This document shows positions 1-7,921 of a stretch of 64,000 nt of DNA, one piece after another (the first letter of the stretch is position 1; each line of letters opens with the position of its first letter). Below the pieces are notes generated by a model, which was given only the letters and a program-made list of their open reading frames with translations, did no database searches and was not told the origin of the DNA. The position numbers were made by a program, and so were the translations under genes. The DNA comes from Polaromonas sp. JS666. GTDB lineage: Bacteria; Pseudomonadota; Gammaproteobacteria; Burkholderiales; Burkholderiaceae_C. The DNA lies in contig NZ_FNHX01000001.1 of the NCBI RefSeq assembly GCF_900103405.1, positions 62,001 through 126,000 on the forward strand, in the 5' to 3' direction.

Positions 1-54
1 CCCGCCGACGGCGATGCACCGGCCGGCGTGCCACCCACCGACCCGGCGCCCTGA
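1..54 (+). CDS. C-terminal tail of an upstream gene (partial)
   Basis: Reading from base 1 gives 17 Pro/Ala/Gly/Asp-rich codons ending in TGA at 52-54, followed about 25 bases later by a strong rho-independent terminator. This is what the end of a plus-strand gene entering from the left edge would look like. The fragment is too short and too low in complexity to name a family; the open frame could also be chance in GC-rich DNA. Confidence 0.4.
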   Translation, partial: PADGDAPAGVPPTDPAP

Positions 55-76
55 GCTTTCAGGCTTGACACCCCCA

Positions 77-111
77 AAACCCGGCACACCCAGCGTGTGG
101 CCGGGTTTTTT
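77..111. terminator. bidirectional rho-independent terminator
   Basis: A 9-bp GC-rich stem (AAACCCGGC pairing with GCCGGGTTT) extended by ACAC/GTGT is flanked by A-run and T-run, so it can terminate both the gene entering from the left and the tesA-mnmH-propeller operon arriving on the minus strand, whose last stop codon is at 128. Confidence 0.85.
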
Positions 112-127
112 GTTGCCGGCTGCTGCC

Positions 128-1225
128 TTATTTGGGCAGCCAGCCCAGCTCCCTGGCATGCAGGCTTTGCACATACAGCCTGTCCGCCGTCTCCGTCACG
201 GCGGTGGTTTCGGGATAGGCGCCCGTCGGGTCCTGCAGGTCGGCCACCACTTTCCCGTCTTCCGTGAACGCCACCACATGGCCGTAGGCCTTGGGAATAG
301 GCCACAAGGCGCGCGGCAGGCGAAGCGTCAGTTTGCGCATAAAGGGCTTGCGGGCCATGCCGTCAATCTTTGGGTTGCGCGGCTTGACGAGGCCCACCCA
401 GACCTTGCCGTCCAGGCCGCGCATCAGGTTGTCGGGGTAGCCGGGCAAGTTGTCAAAAAGCGGCTTGAGGCTGGCGCCGGGCTGGCCGACGTCCTGCTCC
501 CGCGCATCCACCGGCAGTTTCCAGATGCGGTACCTGCCGGTTTCAGCCACAAACAGCGAGCGCTCGTCCTGGCTCAAGGCCACGCCATTGGCAAAGCTCA
601 GGCCTTTTGCTACGACGCGTGTGGCCCGGGTCGCCGGGTCGTATTCAATCACCCGGCCCGTGGCGGACTGCTCCAGGATGTCGAGAATGCTGGCCTCGAA
701 GGTGCCGCCCCATTCCCGGGCCCCAAAGCGGGTGGACGCGTCGCTGAAATACACCTTGCCGTTGCGGGCCACCACCACCGCATTGGCATACAGAATCGGC
801 ATGCCCGCGGCCTTGTCCGCCAGCACCGTCACTTTTTTGTCCGGCGCAATCGACAGCAAGCCCCTGAAAGCATCGGCGGCGATGAGGTTGCCGGCCGCAT
901 CGAAGTCAAAACCCAGCACGCGGCCGCCGGTGTTGACCACCACCTCCCGGCCGCTGCCGTCCGGATTCATCCGCAGGATGGCGCCACTGGCCACCGCGGC
1001 GTAGAGTTTTCCGTCCCGGGCGGCGACCAGGTGCTCAGGGCCTTCCTCGGTCCCCAGCGGGATGGTTTTCAGTTTGGCGAGTTTGTCGTTGGCCGCGAAT
1101 GGGCCGCTGTAGCCGGGAGGCGCGGGCGCTTCCCAGCTTTGCGGCGCGATGGGCACCGGCCACAGGCACAGGTAGGCGGCCAGCCCGGCCAGGGCGATGC
1201 CGGCGGCGGCAAGGATTTTTTTCAT
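128..1225 (-). CDS. SMP-30/strictosidine-synthase-like beta-propeller protein
   Basis: A 365-residue protein with an N-terminal hydrophobic segment (about residues 4-22) that is probably a signal anchor, followed by repeated propeller blades of the type DGKLYAAV, DAAGNLIAAD, NGKVYFSD and DGKVWVGL. This is the SMP-30/gluconolactonase/strictosidine-synthase-like fold, and the pattern with YFSDAS and GLSFANGVALS is closest to the APMAP-like calcium-dependent arylesterase/lactonase branch. It is probably a periplasmic or membrane-anchored hydrolase; the substrate cannot be told. The ATG overlaps the mnmH stop by 4 bases (ATGA), so it is the third gene of a coupled operon. Confidence 0.8.
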   Translation of the reverse strand: MKKILAAAGIALAGLAAYLCLWPVPIAPQSWEAPAPPGYSGPFAANDKLAKLKTIPLGTEEGPEHLVAARDGKLYAAVASGAILRMNPDGSGREVVVNTGGRVLGFDFDAAGNLIAADAFRGLLSIAPDKKVTVLADKAAGMPILYANAVVVARNGKVYFSDASTRFGAREWGGTFEASILDILEQSATGRVIEYDPATRATRVVAKGLSFANGVALSQDERSLFVAETGRYRIWKLPVDAREQDVGQPGASLKPLFDNLPGYPDNLMRGLDGKVWVGLVKPRNPKIDGMARKPFMRKLTLRLPRALWPIPKAYGHVVAFTEDGKVVADLQDPTGAYPETTAVTETADRLYVQSLHARELGWLPK

Positions 1226-2289
1226 GTTGTTGTCTCCTCCTCAAGAATGGCCCTGGCCAGCCCCGCCATGGTCTGCCTGGACCGGTTGGCCGCGTTGAGC
1301 GGGGTGGCTTTCGGGTACTGGCTGAAGTTGCGCTCCATGGAGCGCGCATAGCCCGGGTCGTAGTGCAGGGTGAGCAGCTCGCGCACCACCGAGGCCGCGT
1401 CGCCGGCGCGCGCGCGGGCCTGCCAGTCCTGCACCGTGGCCTTGCCGCGCACCTCGGTCAAGGCGCCCAGCCGCTCGCAGAAAAACGCGGTGTCCTTGAC
1501 GAAGAAGTCATAGTCCTCGAGCAGCAGCGCCACGCGCTCGTCCTCGTGCAGGCGCAGGTCCAGGCAGGGACTGGCCCGCATGGCGGTCATCAGGCCTTCA
1601 GGCACCGCCACATTGCCGACTTTTTTACTTTCGCTTTCCACATACACCGGCCTGGCCGGGTTGAAGCCGCGCAGGGCGGACCAGATGGCGCTGTCAAAGG
1701 CCTTCTGGCTGGGCTGCTCGAGGCCGGGAATTGCACCGAGCACCGAGCTGCGGTGCCTGGCCAGCGCCTCCAGGTCCAGCACCTGCGCGCCTTCGGTCCC
1801 CAGGGCCTGCAGCAGCCGGGTCTTGCCGGAGCCGGTGGGGCCGCACACCACCCGGTAGTCAAAGCGCGCCGCCAGCCGCGGCAGGTCGGCCACCAGTGCC
1901 GCCCGAAAGGCCTTGTAGCCACCGTCGACAAGCGTGACCCGAAAGCCGATCTGCTCCAGCACCAGCGCCAGCGCACCGCTGCGCTTGCCGCCGCGCCAGC
2001 AGTAAAGCAGAGGCTGCCATTCGCGGGGCTTGTCCAGCACCTCGCGCTGTATGTGTTCGGCGATGTTTTTCGCGACCAGGGCCGCACCCAGTTTTTTCGC
2101 CTCGAACTGGCTGATCTGTTTGTATTTTGTGCCGACGATTTTGCGTTCCTCGTCGTGCAGGCTGGGCCAGTTCAGCGCGCCGGGCAGGTGGTCCTCGGCG
2201 TATTCGCCCTCGCTGCGGGCGTCGATGATGTCGGAGTAGCGGCCCAGGCCGGCCAGCGCCTCCTCGGCGGAAATGCGGTCCAGGCTCAC
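1222..2289 (-). CDS. mnmH: tRNA 2-selenouridine synthase (MnmH/SelU)
   Basis: Replaces sulfur by selenium (through a geranylated intermediate) at the wobble 2-thiouridine of Lys, Glu and Gln tRNAs. It has an N-terminal rhodanese domain with DARSEGEY and the active-site loop YCWRGGKRSG, followed by a P-loop domain with Walker A GPTGSGKT. About 355 residues, as expected for the family. I chose the GTG at 2289 because GTGA overlaps the tesA stop by 4 bases and the protein then begins near the rhodanese domain. An ATG at 2316 would add nine residues and overlap tesA by 31 bases. The downstream propeller gene overlaps by ATGA. Confidence 0.93.
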   Translation of the reverse strand: MSLDRISAEEALAGLGRYSDIIDARSEGEYAEDHLPGALNWPSLHDEERKIVGTKYKQISQFEAKKLGAALVAKNIAEHIQREVLDKPREWQPLLYCWRGGKRSGALALVLEQIGFRVTLVDGGYKAFRAALVADLPRLAARFDYRVVCGPTGSGKTRLLQALGTEGAQVLDLEALARHRSSVLGAIPGLEQPSQKAFDSAIWSALRGFNPARPVYVESESKKVGNVAVPEGLMTAMRASPCLDLRLHEDERVALLLEDYDFFVKDTAFFCERLGALTEVRGKATVQDWQARARAGDAASVVRELLTLHYDPGYARSMERNFSQYPKATPLNAANRSRQTMAGLARAILEEETTT

Positions 2290-2978
2290 TTGAGCAGTTT
2301 CTTGAGTTCGGGCCACACATTGGCCAGCATGCGGGGCTGCGACTGCTCGTTGGGGTGGATGCGGTCGGCCTGGAAGGCGGCCACAGGGTCGGCGGCGTCG
2401 GCGACACCCTTGAGGAAAAACGGCACCAGCGCCACTTTTTCGGCCTTGGCGACCTTGGCGAACAGGCCCGAAAAATTCGCCGCATAGGCGCTGCCGTAGT
2501 TGGGCGGCACCTGCATGCCGACCAGCAGCACCCGCGCGCCGGCCTTTTTGGCGGCCTGCGTCATCGCGCTGAGGTTTTGCTCGGTCATGTCCAGCGGCAG
2601 TCCGCGCAGGGCGTCGTTGCCGCCCAGCTCTATCACCACCACGGTGGGCTTGTGCTGCGCCAGCAGGGCCGGCAGCCGGGAGCGGCCGCCCGAAGTCGTG
2701 TCGCCGCTGATGCTGGCATTGACGACCTTGGCACTTTTCTTTTCGCCGGCGATCTGCTTTTCCAGCAGCGGCACCCAGCCGGTGCCGCGCTTGAGGCCGT
2801 ATTCGGCGCTCAGGGAGTCACCGACGACCAGCAGCGTGTCGCCCTGGGCCGCGGAGGCGGGCGCCTGCGCCTGAACGGCCGGGACCGCGCCCAGCGCGGC
2901 GGCCGCCAGCAGCGCGGCCAAAGGTTTTACCAGGCGCGCTATTGTTTGGCCGGCAAGCTTGGTAAAGTCGGATTTCAT
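2286..2978 (-). CDS. tesA: arylesterase / lysophospholipase TesA (GDSL/SGNH hydrolase)
   Basis: A 230-residue SGNH hydrolase (acyl-CoA thioesterase I / lysophospholipase L1). A hydrophobic signal peptide (about residues 12-38, ending near VQAQA) points to a periplasmic enzyme. The family blocks are all present: block I GDSLSAEYG with the catalytic Ser, block II Gly in SISGDTTSGG, block III GGNDALRG with the catalytic Asn, and block V DRIHPN with Asp and His. The start at 2978 begins the signal peptide; longer frames upstream run through the divergent ATPase gene. Pairing tesA divergently with a YbbA-type ATPase is a widely conserved arrangement in proteobacteria. Confidence 0.93.
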   Translation of the reverse strand: MKSDFTKLAGQTIARLVKPLAALLAAAALGAVPAVQAQAPASAAQGDTLLVVGDSLSAEYGLKRGTGWVPLLEKQIAGEKKSAKVVNASISGDTTSGGRSRLPALLAQHKPTVVVIELGGNDALRGLPLDMTEQNLSAMTQAAKKAGARVLLVGMQVPPNYGSAYAANFSGLFAKVAKAEKVALVPFFLKGVADAADPVAAFQADRIHPNEQSQPRMLANVWPELKKLLK

Positions 2979-2997
2979 ATTTTCTGACAAGGCTGAC

Positions 2998-3744
2998 ATG
3001 TTTGAACCTGCGGTGAGTGATGCTTCCATGGGCTCCACAGCGCCCGGCTTTCCCGGCGCGACTGCAAAGCCTGAGGCTTCAATTATTTCCGTGGAGCATG
3101 TTTTCAAGTCGGTCACCGACTCCACCGGCACATTGGCCATTTTGCGCGATATTGACTTCGCGCTCGCCGCGCGTGAAACCGCCGCCATTGTCGGCGCTTC
3201 GGGCTCGGGCAAAAGCACCTTGCTCTCCATCATCGCCGGACTGGACACGCCCACCCAGGGCACGGTCAAGCTGGCCGGGCAGGACCTGTTCGCCCTCAGT
3301 GAGGACGACCGCGCCGCCCTGCGCGCCCAGAAGGTCGGTTTTGTGTTCCAGAGCTTCCAGCTCATGGGCAACCTGACCGCGCTCGAGAACGTCATGCTGC
3401 CGCTGGAGCTGTCGGGCGCCAGGAATGCGCGCGCGCAGGCCACTGAGATGCTCAGGCGCGTCGGCCTGGGCGAGCGCCTGGGCCACTACCCCAAGGTGCT
3501 GTCGGGCGGCGAGCAGCAGCGCGTGGCGCTGGCGCGGGCTTTTGTGGTGCAGCCGGCAGTGTTGCTGGCCGACGAGCCCACCGGCAGCCTGGACTTCGCC
3601 ACCGGCGAAACCGTCATGTCGCTGATGTTCGAGCTCAACCGCGAACTCGGGACCACCCTGGTGCTGGTGACGCACGACCAGGGCATTGCCGCGCGCTGCG
3701 AGCGGCGCATCACCATAGACGCGGGACGGGTTATTTCAGCCTGA
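2998..3744 (+). CDS. ybbA: ABC transporter ATP-binding protein, YbbA/LolD-type
   Basis: A single ABC ATPase domain of about 248 residues with Walker A GASGSGKST, Q-loop VFQSFQL, signature LSGGEQQRVALARA, Walker B VLLADEPTGSLD and H-loop LVTHD. The sequence is of the MacB/LolD/YbbA class, which drives lipoprotein or lipophilic-compound extrusion with an FtsX-like permease. ATG at 2998 is favoured; 3028 is also in frame and both leave room for the divergent tesA start, whereas the frame extending to 2959 would overlap it. The expected permease (YbbP) does not follow; the next gene is convergent and unrelated. Confidence 0.9.
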   Translation: MFEPAVSDASMGSTAPGFPGATAKPEASIISVEHVFKSVTDSTGTLAILRDIDFALAARETAAIVGASGSGKSTLLSIIAGLDTPTQGTVKLAGQDLFALSEDDRAALRAQKVGFVFQSFQLMGNLTALENVMLPLELSGARNARAQATEMLRRVGLGERLGHYPKVLSGGEQQRVALARAFVVQPAVLLADEPTGSLDFATGETVMSLMFELNRELGTTLVLVTHDQGIAARCERRITIDAGRVISA

Positions 3745-3772
3745 GCCTGGGTTGCCCGGGCCAGCGCCGGGC

Positions 3773-6046
3773 TCAACGCAGTTTTTGCGCCGCGGCCAGG
3801 AATTTCGCCCGGTCGTCGGGCTTGTCGATCTGCAGCGCCAGGGCCTTGGCCAGCCCGCCCAGCGTGGTGTGGCGTGCCGACTCTTTGCGCACCAGGGTCT
3901 TGGCCAGAGGGCCTATGTACAGGCTCAGCATGCGTTCCAACTGGGACTGCAGTTCGGCGCTGAAATACTGCACATTGATGGAGGTCGAGGTCGCGGACGG
4001 TCCCGAAGGCGACGACAGTCCCGAGGGCCGGCTCATATCCTGGTGCCGCAGCCCGGACACCGGCATGGACAGCACGCGGCTGGGCGCGCTGGTGCCGCCG
4101 GTGGCGCTGGTAACACCGCTGCGCGGGCCCGAAGCCCCCAGCGGTGTTGAATGCACGGGCGCGCTGGCATTGCGCGGCCGCACAAAGGCTTCGCGCGCCG
4201 TGGCGTCGGGAATGGAGACGGCCAGCAGGTCGCGCAGGCCCTGGGCGCTCACGGTGCGCGGCACGGACTTCTTGACCAGCACCCGGGCCAGCGGGCCGAT
4301 CAGCTTGGCCAGCTCGGTTTCAATGTCGTGCACGACTTCGGGGGTCAGCGAGGCCAGCGCGGCGAAGGAGGCCGTGTGCTCGAACTCCAGATTGCGCGCT
4401 GCGGGCGCCGCCGGGGCGGCATTCGGGTCCAGCACCGCATAGATCTCGTGCGATCGCAGGTGCTTGTCCATGTGCGGGCCGAGGTAGTCGAAATGGCCGG
4501 CCGCGCTGTCGGTGATGCGCGAGATCACGTCGTAGTAGGCGCGCGAGACCACCACCTGGTTGGGCCTGGCGAAGTCCATGATGCGCTGGGCCACGTTGAT
4601 GCCGTCGCCCACCACGTTGACCCGGTTGTTGATGTCGAACACCATGCGGATGGGCCCCAGGTGCAGGCCTACGCGCAGCGACAGCTTGCGGCCGTACTTC
4701 TGCGCCAGCAGGTCGCGCAGCAGCAGGGCCGACTGCAGCGCCTCCTCGGGATCGCCCAGGAAGCAGATGGCCGCGCCGTCGCCGGTGTCTATCATGATGC
4801 GCGACGACTCTTTCACGCCGCCTATGGCCTTGGTGATCAGCTCGTTGAACAGCGACTTGACCACCACCTGCTGGTCCACCGAATAGGTGGAGTAGGACAC
4901 CAGGTCCAGGAACATGATGGTGCCCAGCACGTTCTTGCGCAGGTTCTCGGCGCTGTTGAGCGGGATGGACTGCGAATTGGCGGCGTAGGCGAGCAGGGCG
5001 TTGTCCGGCGGCGCGGTGACCGTTTTAACTTCGGCCGGCGCCGGCGCCGGCGCGGGCACGGGCGGGGCAGGAGGTGTTGCGGGCACCAGCACGCTGGCCG
5101 CGCGCAGGGTTTGTGTCTTCACGAAGTCCGAGCTCAGCAGCGCCTGGCGCAGCGCCGCGATGTCCTGCGGCCGCTGGGTTTCATTGGGCGTCATTGCCCA
5201 GTCGATGGCGCGCAGCAGCGGCGCGCCGAAGACCACCGCGCTGGCGGTGTCGGCGGCCTTGGGCATGCTGTCCTCGCGCACGCGCGAGGCCGACTCCATG
5301 GGCTTTTGCCCGGTCGTCATCCAGTACATCACCGCGCCCAGCGAATAGACATCCGTCCACGGACCCTGGTGGCCCTTGCTGTGGTATTGCTCGAAGGGCG
5401 CGAAACCCGGGCTCACGATGTTGGTCATGTCCTGGTTGCCGGTCAGGCGCCTGGCCGCGCCGAAGTCCAGCAGCACCGGCGTGCCGTCGGCACGGATGTA
5501 GATGTTGTCCGGCTTGATGTCGCGGTGCAGGAAGTTCACCTTGTGCACCGCCTCCAGGCCGTCCATCAGCGGGTAGACGATCTTCAGCAGGCCCTGCTGG
5601 TCCAGCGCGGGCTGCTTGGCCAGCCAGCGCTTGAGCGGGTCGCCCGACTCGTACTCCATGACGATGTAGGCGGTGCCGTTTTCCTTGAAGTAGCGCAGCA
5701 CCCGCACGATGTTGGGATGGCGAAACGAGGCCAGCGCGCGGGCTTCGTCCAGGAAGCGCTCCAGGCCCCACTGGAACTGGCCCCGGTTTTCACCGGAGCG
5801 GACGTGGACCGACAGGTCGGCCGAACGCACGGCCAGGTCGCCCGGAAAGTATTCCTTGATGGCCACCGGCAGCTGCAGGTTGATGTCCTGCGCCAGGTAG
5901 GTAATGCCGAAACCGCCGCCGCCCAGCATTTTTTCAATGCGGTATTCAAAAACGGTCTGCCCCGGCGCCAGGGCGGCCACATCCCCACTTCCCGGGGCGT
6001 CGGGCCGCACGGGCAGGGTTCGGGTCTTGTCTTCGGGCTCGGTCAT
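3773..6046 (-). CDS. serine/threonine protein kinase fused to an adenylate/guanylate cyclase domain
   Basis: A 757-residue protein. Residues about 34-300 are a Hanks-type kinase with Gly-rich loop LGGGGFG (41-47), VAIK lysine 64, HRD at 174-176 and DFG at 194-196. A Pro/Ala-rich linker (320-345) leads to a class III cyclase homology domain (about 372-540) with metal-binding aspartates in FLDLVSYS (381) and DTGDG (423) and the NVVGDGINVAQR segment. The C-terminus carries two copies of a roughly 50-residue module around IGPLAR/KVLVRK (about 572-625 and 700-757), separated by a Ser/Pro/Gly-rich stretch. No transmembrane segment is evident. It lies 35 bases downstream of the DUF3365 sensor gene on the same strand, so the two probably form a signalling operon. 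Confidence 0.9.
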   Translation of the reverse strand: MTEPEDKTRTLPVRPDAPGSGDVAALAPGQTVFEYRIEKMLGGGGFGITYLAQDINLQLPVAIKEYFPGDLAVRSADLSVHVRSGENRGQFQWGLERFLDEARALASFRHPNIVRVLRYFKENGTAYIVMEYESGDPLKRWLAKQPALDQQGLLKIVYPLMDGLEAVHKVNFLHRDIKPDNIYIRADGTPVLLDFGAARRLTGNQDMTNIVSPGFAPFEQYHSKGHQGPWTDVYSLGAVMYWMTTGQKPMESASRVREDSMPKAADTASAVVFGAPLLRAIDWAMTPNETQRPQDIAALRQALLSSDFVKTQTLRAASVLVPATPPAPPVPAPAPAPAEVKTVTAPPDNALLAYAANSQSIPLNSAENLRKNVLGTIMFLDLVSYSTYSVDQQVVVKSLFNELITKAIGGVKESSRIMIDTGDGAAICFLGDPEEALQSALLLRDLLAQKYGRKLSLRVGLHLGPIRMVFDINNRVNVVGDGINVAQRIMDFARPNQVVVSRAYYDVISRITDSAAGHFDYLGPHMDKHLRSHEIYAVLDPNAAPAAPAARNLEFEHTASFAALASLTPEVVHDIETELAKLIGPLARVLVKKSVPRTVSAQGLRDLLAVSIPDATAREAFVRPRNASAPVHSTPLGASGPRSGVTSATGGTSAPSRVLSMPVSGLRHQDMSRPSGLSSPSGPSATSTSINVQYFSAELQSQLERMLSLYIGPLAKTLVRKESARHTTLGGLAKALALQIDKPDDRAKFLAAAQKLR

Positions 6047-6081
6047 GCGTCCGGTGTCGTGGTGGGCGGGTAATCCGTTGT

Positions 6082-6960
6082 TCAGTCGCCGCGATCAATC
6101 ATTTGCATGGCTTTTTCCAGGCTGCGGCGCATACGGTTGAAGGAACTGCCCAGCACCGCCACCTCGTCCTTGCCGCCGTCGGCGAATTCGGGCACCTCGA
6201 AGTCGCCGGTGCTGACTTTGTCAGCCGCCTGCGACATGCGGCGTATGGGCCGCACGATGAGCCAGCTCAGCATCAGGTTGAGCACCACGAAGACCACCAC
6301 GAACACCGCGGCCAGCGAGGCCATGAAGGTCTTGAAGGTGCGCTCTGCATTGCGGATGGGAATTTCCATGGGCACCGTTACCACCTGCGCGCCTATGATT
6401 TCATTGTGTTTCCAGCCGAAGCCGTTGGCCTCGCCGTAGATCTTGATCATGCTGGCCGGCGCGGCGGCCGGCACGCTGTGGCACTGCAGGCAGGCCGCGT
6501 TGGTGATCTGTATCGGCTTGGCGATGTAGAGCAGCCGGCCCGTGGCGGCGGCGCGCTCCGAGATCAGCTCTTTCGAGTCGGCGTTCTGGCGGAACTGCTG
6601 GACGATGTCGGCTTCCCAATCGGTGGCGCGGTCGCGCGGGTTGGTCGGGTTCAGCGTCGCTTCCTTGTAGCCGTAGTCGCGGTACTTCTTCTGGATGTGG
6701 CCCAGGGTTTCGGTGGCAGCGTAGGCCGGCACGGTCTGCGGCAGGAAGACTTCCTCGAGCTGCTTGTCCAGGTGCGGCTTGATCTGCTCGACCGTGTAGG
6801 CGCGCACCGAGAGGGCGGTGTCCATCATGAGCCGCGCATTGCGCAGGACTTCCTCGCGGGCGTTTTCCTGCAGGAGCTGGCGCGATATGAACCCGGCGGC
6901 GCCGAAGCCGGCCAGGAACACCACGATCAACACCAGATTAAATTTAAGCCTCAATCCCAT
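6082..6960 (-). CDS. membrane sensor protein with DUF3365 (Tll0287-like) and HAMP domains, CxxCH haem motif
   Basis: A 292-residue protein with an N-terminal membrane helix (about 6-26), a periplasmic DUF3365/Tll0287-like domain (about 35-205), a second helix (213-236) and a HAMP linker (237-288) at the C-terminus, with no output domain. Residues 157-161 read CLQCH, a c-type haem attachment motif, in the context NAACLQCHS, which is typical of this family. It probably senses redox state, NO or another haem ligand and passes the signal through the HAMP to a separate partner. The kinase-cyclase gene directly downstream is the obvious partner; that link is inference. Confidence 0.85.
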   Translation of the reverse strand: MGLRLKFNLVLIVVFLAGFGAAGFISRQLLQENAREEVLRNARLMMDTALSVRAYTVEQIKPHLDKQLEEVFLPQTVPAYAATETLGHIQKKYRDYGYKEATLNPTNPRDRATDWEADIVQQFRQNADSKELISERAAATGRLLYIAKPIQITNAACLQCHSVPAAAPASMIKIYGEANGFGWKHNEIIGAQVVTVPMEIPIRNAERTFKTFMASLAAVFVVVFVVLNLMLSWLIVRPIRRMSQAADKVSTGDFEVPEFADGGKDEVAVLGSSFNRMRRSLEKAMQMIDRGD

Positions 6961-7092
6961 AGTGCCCCCAACTGTGCGCGTTATTGCGGAAAACGTCCTG
7001 CCTGCAGGATCAACAAATTGTTACTATTTTAGACTTACCCAGCCCGCATTGTGACCGTCGGTCGGTCCCTGTGCACCGGTAGTAATGCCTAA

Positions 7093-7142
7093 GAAGCTAT
7101 TAACGGCCTAAACGGGGCTCCGTGACGACCGTTAACAGCTTC
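7093..7142. repeat. 50-bp palindrome with GTTAAC arms
   Basis: Arms of 14 bases (GAAGCTATTAACGG and CCGTTAACAGCTTC, 13 of 14 matching) enclose 22 bases. It sits just upstream of rlmB in the region divergent from the DUF3365 sensor. The arms share CTGTTAAC with the ends of the larger palindrome at 47894-48162, so the two may belong to one repeat family. Confidence 0.7.
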
Positions 7143-7168
7143 CGGGGGCTGCAGTGATAATCCCCTGC

Positions 7169-7921
7169 ATGTCATCTACCCCCAAAGTCCTTTTTGGCTT
7201 CCATGCTGTCGGCGTGCGCATCAAAACCGCGCCCAAGTCCGTTCTGGAGGTGTTTTTCGACGCTTCGCGCCGCGATGCGCGCATGCGCCAGTTCACGGAC
7301 CGGGCCCGCGAGGCCGGCATACGGCTGATCGAGTCCGACGGCCTGCGCCTGGCCAAGATGTGCGGCAGCCACGGCCACCAGGGGGTGGTGGCCCGGGTCG
7401 ATGCCCTGGCCCAGGTCAAATCGCTCGATGAGCTGCTCGAGCAACTTGAGGAAGCCGGCACGGCCCAGCCCTTGCTGCTGGTGTTGGACGGCGTGACCGA
7501 CCCGCACAACCTGGGCGCCTGCCTGCGCGTGGCCGACGGCGCCGGCGCCCATGCCGTGATCGCTCCCAAGGACCATGCGGCCGGCATCAACGCCACCGTC
7601 GCCAAGGTGGCCAGCGGCGCGGCCGAAACCATGCCTTATTTCATGGTCACCAACCTGGCTCGCACCCTGGGCGAGCTCAAGGAACGCAACATCTGGTGCA
7701 TAGGCACCAGCGACGACGCCGAAAAAACCATTTACGACGTGGACCTGAAAGGCCCGGTTGCCCTGGTGCTGGGCGCTGAAGGCGAGGGCATGCGCCAGCT
7801 CACGCGCAAGACCTGCGACGAGCTGGTCAGCATCCCCATGCGCGGCGCGGTGGAAAGCCTCAATGTGTCCGTGGCCAGCGGCGTCTGCCTTTACGAAGCC
7901 TTGCGCCAGCGCAGGGCATGA
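7169..7921 (+). CDS. rlmB: 23S rRNA (guanosine-2'-O-)-methyltransferase RlmB
   Basis: A SpoU/TrmH-family 2'-O-ribose methyltransferase that modifies G2251 of 23S rRNA. The N-terminal substrate-binding domain begins VLFGFHAV. The knotted SPOUT domain carries motif 1 (DPHNLGACLRVADG), motif 2 (VLGAEGEGM) and motif 3 (IPMRGAVESLNVSVA) in order. Length about 250 residues is normal. The ATG at 7169 is preferred over the in-frame GTG at 7154 because homologues start near the SSTPKV segment. The stop overlaps the next gene by ATGA, so the two are cotranscribed. Confidence 0.93.
   Translation: MSSTPKVLFGFHAVGVRIKTAPKSVLEVFFDASRRDARMRQFTDRAREAGIRLIESDGLRLAKMCGSHGHQGVVARVDALAQVKSLDELLEQLEEAGTAQPLLLVLDGVTDPHNLGACLRVADGAGAHAVIAPKDHAAGINATVAKVASGAAETMPYFMVTNLARTLGELKERNIWCIGTSDDAEKTIYDVDLKGPVALVLGAEGEGMRQLTRKTCDELVSIPMRGAVESLNVSVASGVCLYEALRQRRA

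Noticed and set aside
2959..2997. Earlier ATG start for the YbbA-type ATPase
   Set aside because: It would overlap the tesA signal peptide start on the opposite strand and adds a segment not seen in ABC ATPases.
4151..6073. 640-codon plus-strand frame opposite the kinase-cyclase gene
   Set aside because: Shadow frame; translation is His/Arg/Gln-rich without motifs.
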